In this document: positions 5,481-7,711 of the stretch, piece by piece
How the letters are laid out: each line of letters starts with the position of its first letter
How positions within the stretch are numbered: position 1 is the first letter of the stretch
Assembly (NCBI GenBank): GCA_021814895.1
Contig: JAKAHN010000026.1
Coordinates: forward strand, 1-7,711
DNA length: 7,711 nt
Source of the DNA: a bacterium
GTDB taxonomy: Bacteria > Patescibacteriota > Minisyncoccia > Phycocordibacterales > 2-02-FULL-43-11
Direction of reading: 5' to 3'
Notes under the pieces: generated by a model
The model's input: the letters and a program-made list of their open reading frames with translations, nothing else
What the model was told of the DNA's origin: nothing
The model's database searches: none
Made by a program: the position numbers and the translations under genes

Positions 5481-5522
5481 TTAAAGTTATTTTATTTTCA
5501 AAATTATTACCAAAACCTGTTT

Positions 5523-5555
5523 GAGCTATCGATTTACCAAAACAGCTACGGGCGG
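5523..5555 (-). repeat. Decayed partial copy of the tRNA-Lys 5' half
   Basis: The 12 bases AGCTACGGGCGG (5544-5555) repeat the tRNA 5' end at 5469-5480 exactly. Extending to 20 bases (5536-5555 against 5461-5480) gives 17 matches, and a further GAGCT (5523-5527) matches GAGCT of the tRNA at 5451-5455. The D arm and the anticodon are destroyed, so it is not a functional tRNA. It may be a duplication remnant or a scar of an element that used the tRNA gene. The TTACCAAAAC at 5534-5543 also recurs at 5507-5516. Confidence 0.7.
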
Positions 5556-5657
5556 GATAATTAACTCACCACTAATCACTTATTACCAATAACAAAAAAA
5601 TGACAGGTAAAATATAGCAGAAAAAAGGCCAAAAAGTCCAGTTCAGCGCGCTTTCAA
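5556..5657. other. AT-rich spacer without recognised features
   Basis: Between the tRNA fragment and the promoter of the small membrane protein I see no gene, no terminator and no strong repeat, only simple AT-rich words (AATCACTTATTACCAATAAC and similar). Confidence 0.6.
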
Positions 5658-5685
5658 TTGAAAATATAAAAAAATAATGTATGCT
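5658..5685 (+). promoter_or_regulatory. Promoter of the small membrane protein
   Basis: TTGAAA (5658-5663) and TATGCT (5680-5685) are separated by 16 bp. The predicted start is near 5692, about 19 nt before the ATG at 5711, just far enough to include the Shine-Dalgarno. Confidence 0.5.
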
Positions 5686-5710
5686 ATTGGCAGTTTAAGA
5701 GGAGCACAAA

Positions 5711-5941
5711 ATGAAAGAAACCCTTTTCTGCATAGTGATATTTGTTCTCGGTGCCTTGCCTTTTTGTTGTTTCGGAGCCATTTTGGGGGTTCCGGCCACA
5801 TACTTTTTAAGGGGCGCGCTGATAGGCCAGCTCAAGACCTACATCTTTGTCTCCGCGAGTTTGGCTGTCGGCTCGCTATTAGTTCTTTTGGCATATAGCT
5901 ATTTTGAAGAGAGACGCCACAGAAAGCTCCTAGCTTCTTAG
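5711..5941 (+). CDS. Small two-helix membrane protein, 76 aa
   Basis: I do not recognise a family. Residues about 4-33 form a first hydrophobic helix (with Cys7, Cys19 and Cys20), residues about 41-62 a second, and the C-terminus is charged and basic (YFEERRHRK, residues 63-71). This suggests an inner-membrane hairpin with the basic tail in the cytoplasm. The start is well supported: AGGAG (5700-5704) lies 6 bp before the ATG, and a promoter sits just upstream. An overlapping frame that begins at 5677 starts upstream of the Shine-Dalgarno and encodes no recognisable protein, so I rejected it. The intrinsic terminator begins inside the last codons and its loop and stem include the stop codon. 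The gene stands alone, with its own promoter and terminator. Toxin-like or holin-like roles are possible for such proteins, but nothing here shows one. Confidence 0.75.
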   Translation: MKETLFCIVIFVLGALPFCCFGAILGVPATYFLRGALIGQLKTYIFVSASLAVGSLLVLLAYSYFEERRHRKLLAS

Positions 5942-5954
5942 CTTGGGGTTTTTT
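5927..5954 (+). terminator. Intrinsic terminator overlapping the stop codon
   Basis: CTCC-T-AGCT (5927-5935) pairs with AGCT-T-GGGG (5940-5948) around a TCTT loop, with one T-T mismatch and one G-T wobble, and is followed by six T (5949-5954). The stop codon TAG (5939-5941) lies in the loop and 3' arm. Confidence 0.8.
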
Positions 5955-6036
5955 CTTTTCCAAATTTTTTAACTAAAAATATGCCAGCCTTTGTTTTCTG
6001 GTTATAAGTTACTCAGCCATTTGTTATACAAGTCAA

Positions 6037-6441
6037 TTAAAGTGGCAAATCAAAAGCCAAAAAGCCCGGACCGGTGAACATAAGAGAAAGGGCGATAACC
6101 AAACAAACAATCAGAAGGCAGAGACTGCTTTCAAAAGATAAGGGCTGTTTTCTTTTTAGAAAAATGGCGATTAACAGAATTATTCCGGAGACCAGCGCTG
6201 CGATTTGAGTAAATAATCCGGCAATAAGAAGCAATCCGGCGATAATTTCAACGATAGCGATAAGCCATACGTAAAAAATCCCAGGTTTCAAATTTATTTT
6301 TTCAAAGAAGACAATTTTGCCGGCTTTTTGCCTGCCGAGTTTTGTCCAGCCGAAATTCACAAAAATCGAGCCAAGAGTAAGCCGTAAGATTAGGGGAGCT
6401 ATAAGTTTATAAGTTAATAATGCGGGGAAAATGCTTAACAT
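6037..6441 (-). CDS. DoxX-family integral membrane protein
   Basis: I place the start at the ATG at 6441-6439, giving 134 residues, the usual size for DoxX proteins. The frame continues upstream to an ATG at 6573, but the extra 44 residues look unlike DoxX and run into the likely insertion-sequence end. A consensus extended -10 box also sits directly before 6441. Four hydrophobic helices are visible. The family pattern is clear: APLILRLTLGSIFVNFGWTKL (residues 15-35, the first helix ending in G-x-x-K), VEIIAGLLLIAGLFTQIAALVS (64-85) and a final helix with GPGFLAFD (124-131). DoxX proteins are small membrane proteins; some act as subunits of quinone oxidoreductases or in redox stress, but most are uncharacterised. 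It is convergent with the small membrane protein gene to its left; only about 95 bp separate the two stops and I see no convincing terminator for this strand. Confidence 0.85.
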   Translation of the reverse strand: MLSIFPALLTYKLIAPLILRLTLGSIFVNFGWTKLGRQKAGKIVFFEKINLKPGIFYVWLIAIVEIIAGLLLIAGLFTQIAALVSGIILLIAIFLKRKQPLSFESSLCLLIVCLVIALSLMFTGPGFLAFDLPL

Positions 6442-6448
6442 ATAACTT

Positions 6449-6457
6449 ATTATAACA
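6449..6457 (-). promoter_or_regulatory. Extended -10 promoter of the DoxX gene (leaderless)
   Basis: On the minus strand TGTTATAAT (6457 to 6449) is a perfect extended -10. Transcription would begin at about 6442, next to the ATG at 6441, so the mRNA would be leaderless. This supports the shorter DoxX start. No clear -35 is seen, which an extended -10 can tolerate. Confidence 0.6.
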
Positions 6458-6479
6458 AACAAGCTGATATTTACTAGTC

Positions 6480-6585
6480 TCCTCCCATACATAATGAGCC
6501 TCAAATGGCTCCAAGTTCCCAGGGGAATGAGCCCGAAGAGTGGTAAGCTTCCCTGAAACTGTGGATAGCGCATGATTGGTGGAAT
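6480..6585. other. Probable left end of the insertion sequence
   Basis: Between the DoxX promoter and the transposase start the base composition changes and short inverted repeats appear: GAGCC/GGCTC (6496-6500/6507-6511) and TTCCC/GGGAA (6516-6520/6523-6527). The left end of the element should lie here, but the right end is outside the window, so terminal inverted repeats and target duplications cannot be defined. Confidence 0.35.
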
Positions 6586-7711
6586 ATGAACATCATCATG
6601 AACGATTCACATATAGTAAGTTTGAGTCAAGTCGAGGAAAATATTGCGATCATAACCACTCCGATTTTTTCATTCGAGTCGCACGAAAAAGCATACACAT
6701 GGGTCAATCAGATATTAGATCGATTCGGCTACCATAGAAAAGGTAGGAGGAGGTTGTCTAAGAAGGAGAAGATATCAGTTAGAAAGTACATCCGAACATA
6801 CACGACCTACTCAAGATCGCAGATCACTCGACTGATCAGAGAGAAGAAAAAGAACGGCACATTGAAATATGGCAAGGGTAAAAAGAAGAATCGTTTCAAA
6901 AGGATATACACCAAGGAAGATGCCGAACTTCTCGCTCTAGCCGACAACGCCTACAGACGGATGTCTGGAAATGCCATGAGAAAAGTATTTAAAGATGAAT
7001 TCGAATTGTATGGTAAGAAAGAATACGAACGGTTAGCTAAAATATCTCACGGACATTTCTACCGATTGAGAGGTTCCGATGCCTACAAAGAAAAGTCGAT
7101 TACTGTTGGTAGAACGATATCAGTGAATCGTTCGATCGGTATACGGAAAAAACCTCAATCTGACGGAAAACCAGGCTACATAAGGGCAGATACGGTGCAT
7201 CAGGGCGATCTGGACGGTGTGAAAGGTGTCTACCACGTCAATCTGGTAGATGAAGTGACTCAGTGGGAGATACTATTCTGCGTCGAGTCGATCACCGAAG
7301 GATCCATGGCATATGTGGTTGAACAAGCACTGAAACTTTTTCCATTCATTGTCATTGGTTTTCACTCCGACAACGGAGGAGAAAACATCAATGGAAGCGT
7401 AAGTGAAGTTCTACAGAAACAATTCATTGAACAGACAAAGTCGAGATCAGGAAGATGCAATGACAATGCTCTCATCGAATGCAAGAATGGGTCGGTTGTC
7501 CGGAGACATATGGGTCGCTGGCACCTGCCAAAATTCGAAGCAAGAAAGATCCGGGCATTCTTCCGAGACTTTTTCAACGAGTTTCTAAACTTTCATCGTA
7601 TGTGTGCGTATCCGACGACGATCATGAGCGATGACGGTAAGAAGAAAAAGATCTACGAGGAGACAATGACGCCGTGTCAAAAGCTTCTGTCGATTCCGAA
7701 TGTTGAGAATT
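6586..7711 (+). CDS. DD(35)E transposase/integrase, rve type (3' partial)
   Basis: An open frame of 375 codons runs off the window edge without a stop. Counting from the ATG at 6586, residues about 60-85 resemble a helix-turn-helix (KISVRKYIRTYTTYSRSQITRLI). Residues about 195-335 are the retroviral-integrase-like catalytic core, with IRADTVHQ (D202), GFHSDNGGE (D262) and ALIECKNG (E298). The last two are separated by exactly 35 residues, the DD(35)E spacing of IS3/IS481-type and retroviral enzymes. Other family cues are VNLVDEVTQWE after the first Asp, and IEQTKSRSGRCNDN before the Glu. It would cut and join the ends of an insertion sequence. The start could also be the ATG at 6598; GGTGG at 6578-6582 slightly favours 6586. 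Codon choice (many ATC, TCG, GAC, AGA) differs from the ATT/GAT-rich neighbours, which suggests horizontal transfer. I cannot name the IS family without the C-terminus and the element ends. Confidence 0.92.
   Translation, partial: MNIIMNDSHIVSLSQVEENIAIITTPIFSFESHEKAYTWVNQILDRFGYHRKGRRRLSKKEKISVRKYIRTYTTYSRSQITRLIREKKKNGTLKYGKGKKKNRFKRIYTKEDAELLALADNAYRRMSGNAMRKVFKDEFELYGKKEYERLAKISHGHFYRLRGSDAYKEKSITVGRTISVNRSIGIRKKPQSDGKPGYIRADTVHQGDLDGVKGVYHVNLVDEVTQWEILFCVESITEGSMAYVVEQALKLFPFIVIGFHSDNGGENINGSVSEVLQKQFIEQTKSRSGRCNDNALIECKNGSVVRRHMGRWHLPKFEARKIRAFFRDFFNEFLNFHRMCAYPTTIMSDDGKKKKIYEETMTPCQKLLSIPNVEN
6586..7711 (+). mobile_element. Insertion sequence, incomplete at window edge
   Basis: The transposase gene, its distinct codon use and the change in composition just before it indicate an insertion sequence placed upstream of the divergently transcribed DoxX gene. 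Only the left portion is visible. The true left boundary lies somewhere in 6480-6585; the coordinates given cover the coding part only. Confidence 0.7.

Noticed and set aside
5271..5564. ORF of 97 residues on the + strand
   Set aside because: It runs antisense through the tRNA-Lys gene and the inverted-repeat region, and its middle is a tRNA read backwards. No Shine-Dalgarno or protein-like composition.
5677..5898. ORF of 73 residues overlapping the small membrane protein
   Set aside because: It starts inside the promoter and before the Shine-Dalgarno that serves the 5711 ATG. The other frame has the membrane helices and the better start.
6442..6573. N-terminal extension of the DoxX protein to 6573
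   Set aside because: The extra 44 residues do not look like DoxX and read through probable IS end sequence; a perfect extended -10 lies inside this region, just before the ATG at 6441.

Overview
The window looks like a piece of an AT-rich bacterial chromosome, most likely from the Candidate Phyla Radiation (Patescibacteria/Parcubacteria-type). This is an inference from four things. The DNA polymerase I has a full 5' nuclease and polymerase but only a vestigial middle domain. The DNA polymerase III delta-like protein is unusually short. A stand-alone winged-helix/Cas2-like protein of a kind I associate with these genomes is present. Several start codons lack a Shine-Dalgarno sequence and sit right behind a -10 box. 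No rRNA is present, so the assignment is not proven.

Layout, left to right. The window opens inside tsaE (tRNA t6A biosynthesis; only the C-terminal part is visible, + strand). Next comes an 836-bp block at 377-1212: a gene for a wHTH/Cas2-like protein (511-1086) flanked by two perfect 44-bp palindromes (377-420 and 1169-1212). These differ from each other only by compensated changes. Their similarity continues inward, as an inverted repeat, but not outward. This is the most unusual structure in the window and could be a small mobile unit or a self-regulating locus. Next are polA (1370-3868) and a short holA-like gene (3962-4672), two replication genes on the + strand.

The centre holds small or non-coding items. 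There is an unrecognised 119-residue protein with its own promoter, Shine-Dalgarno and terminator (4786-5173). A GC-rich stretch with many inverted repeats follows (5178-5407) that may be an RNA on the minus strand. Then come tRNA-Lys(TTT) on the minus strand (5408-5480), a decayed partial copy of its 5' half (5523-5555), and a 76-residue two-helix membrane protein (5711-5941) whose terminator overlaps its stop codon. A DoxX-family membrane protein (6037-6441) is on the minus strand.

The window ends in a large open frame (6586 to the edge) encoding a DD(35)E transposase/integrase of the rve type. Its codon use is unlike its neighbours, so it is probably a recently arrived insertion sequence. 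It is cut by the window edge.

How the genes work together: tsaE, polA, holA and the tRNA are housekeeping genes. The Cas2-like block and the transposase are accessory insertions. I see no CRISPR array, no cas1 and no effector gene, so the Cas2-like protein should not be read as part of a CRISPR system here.
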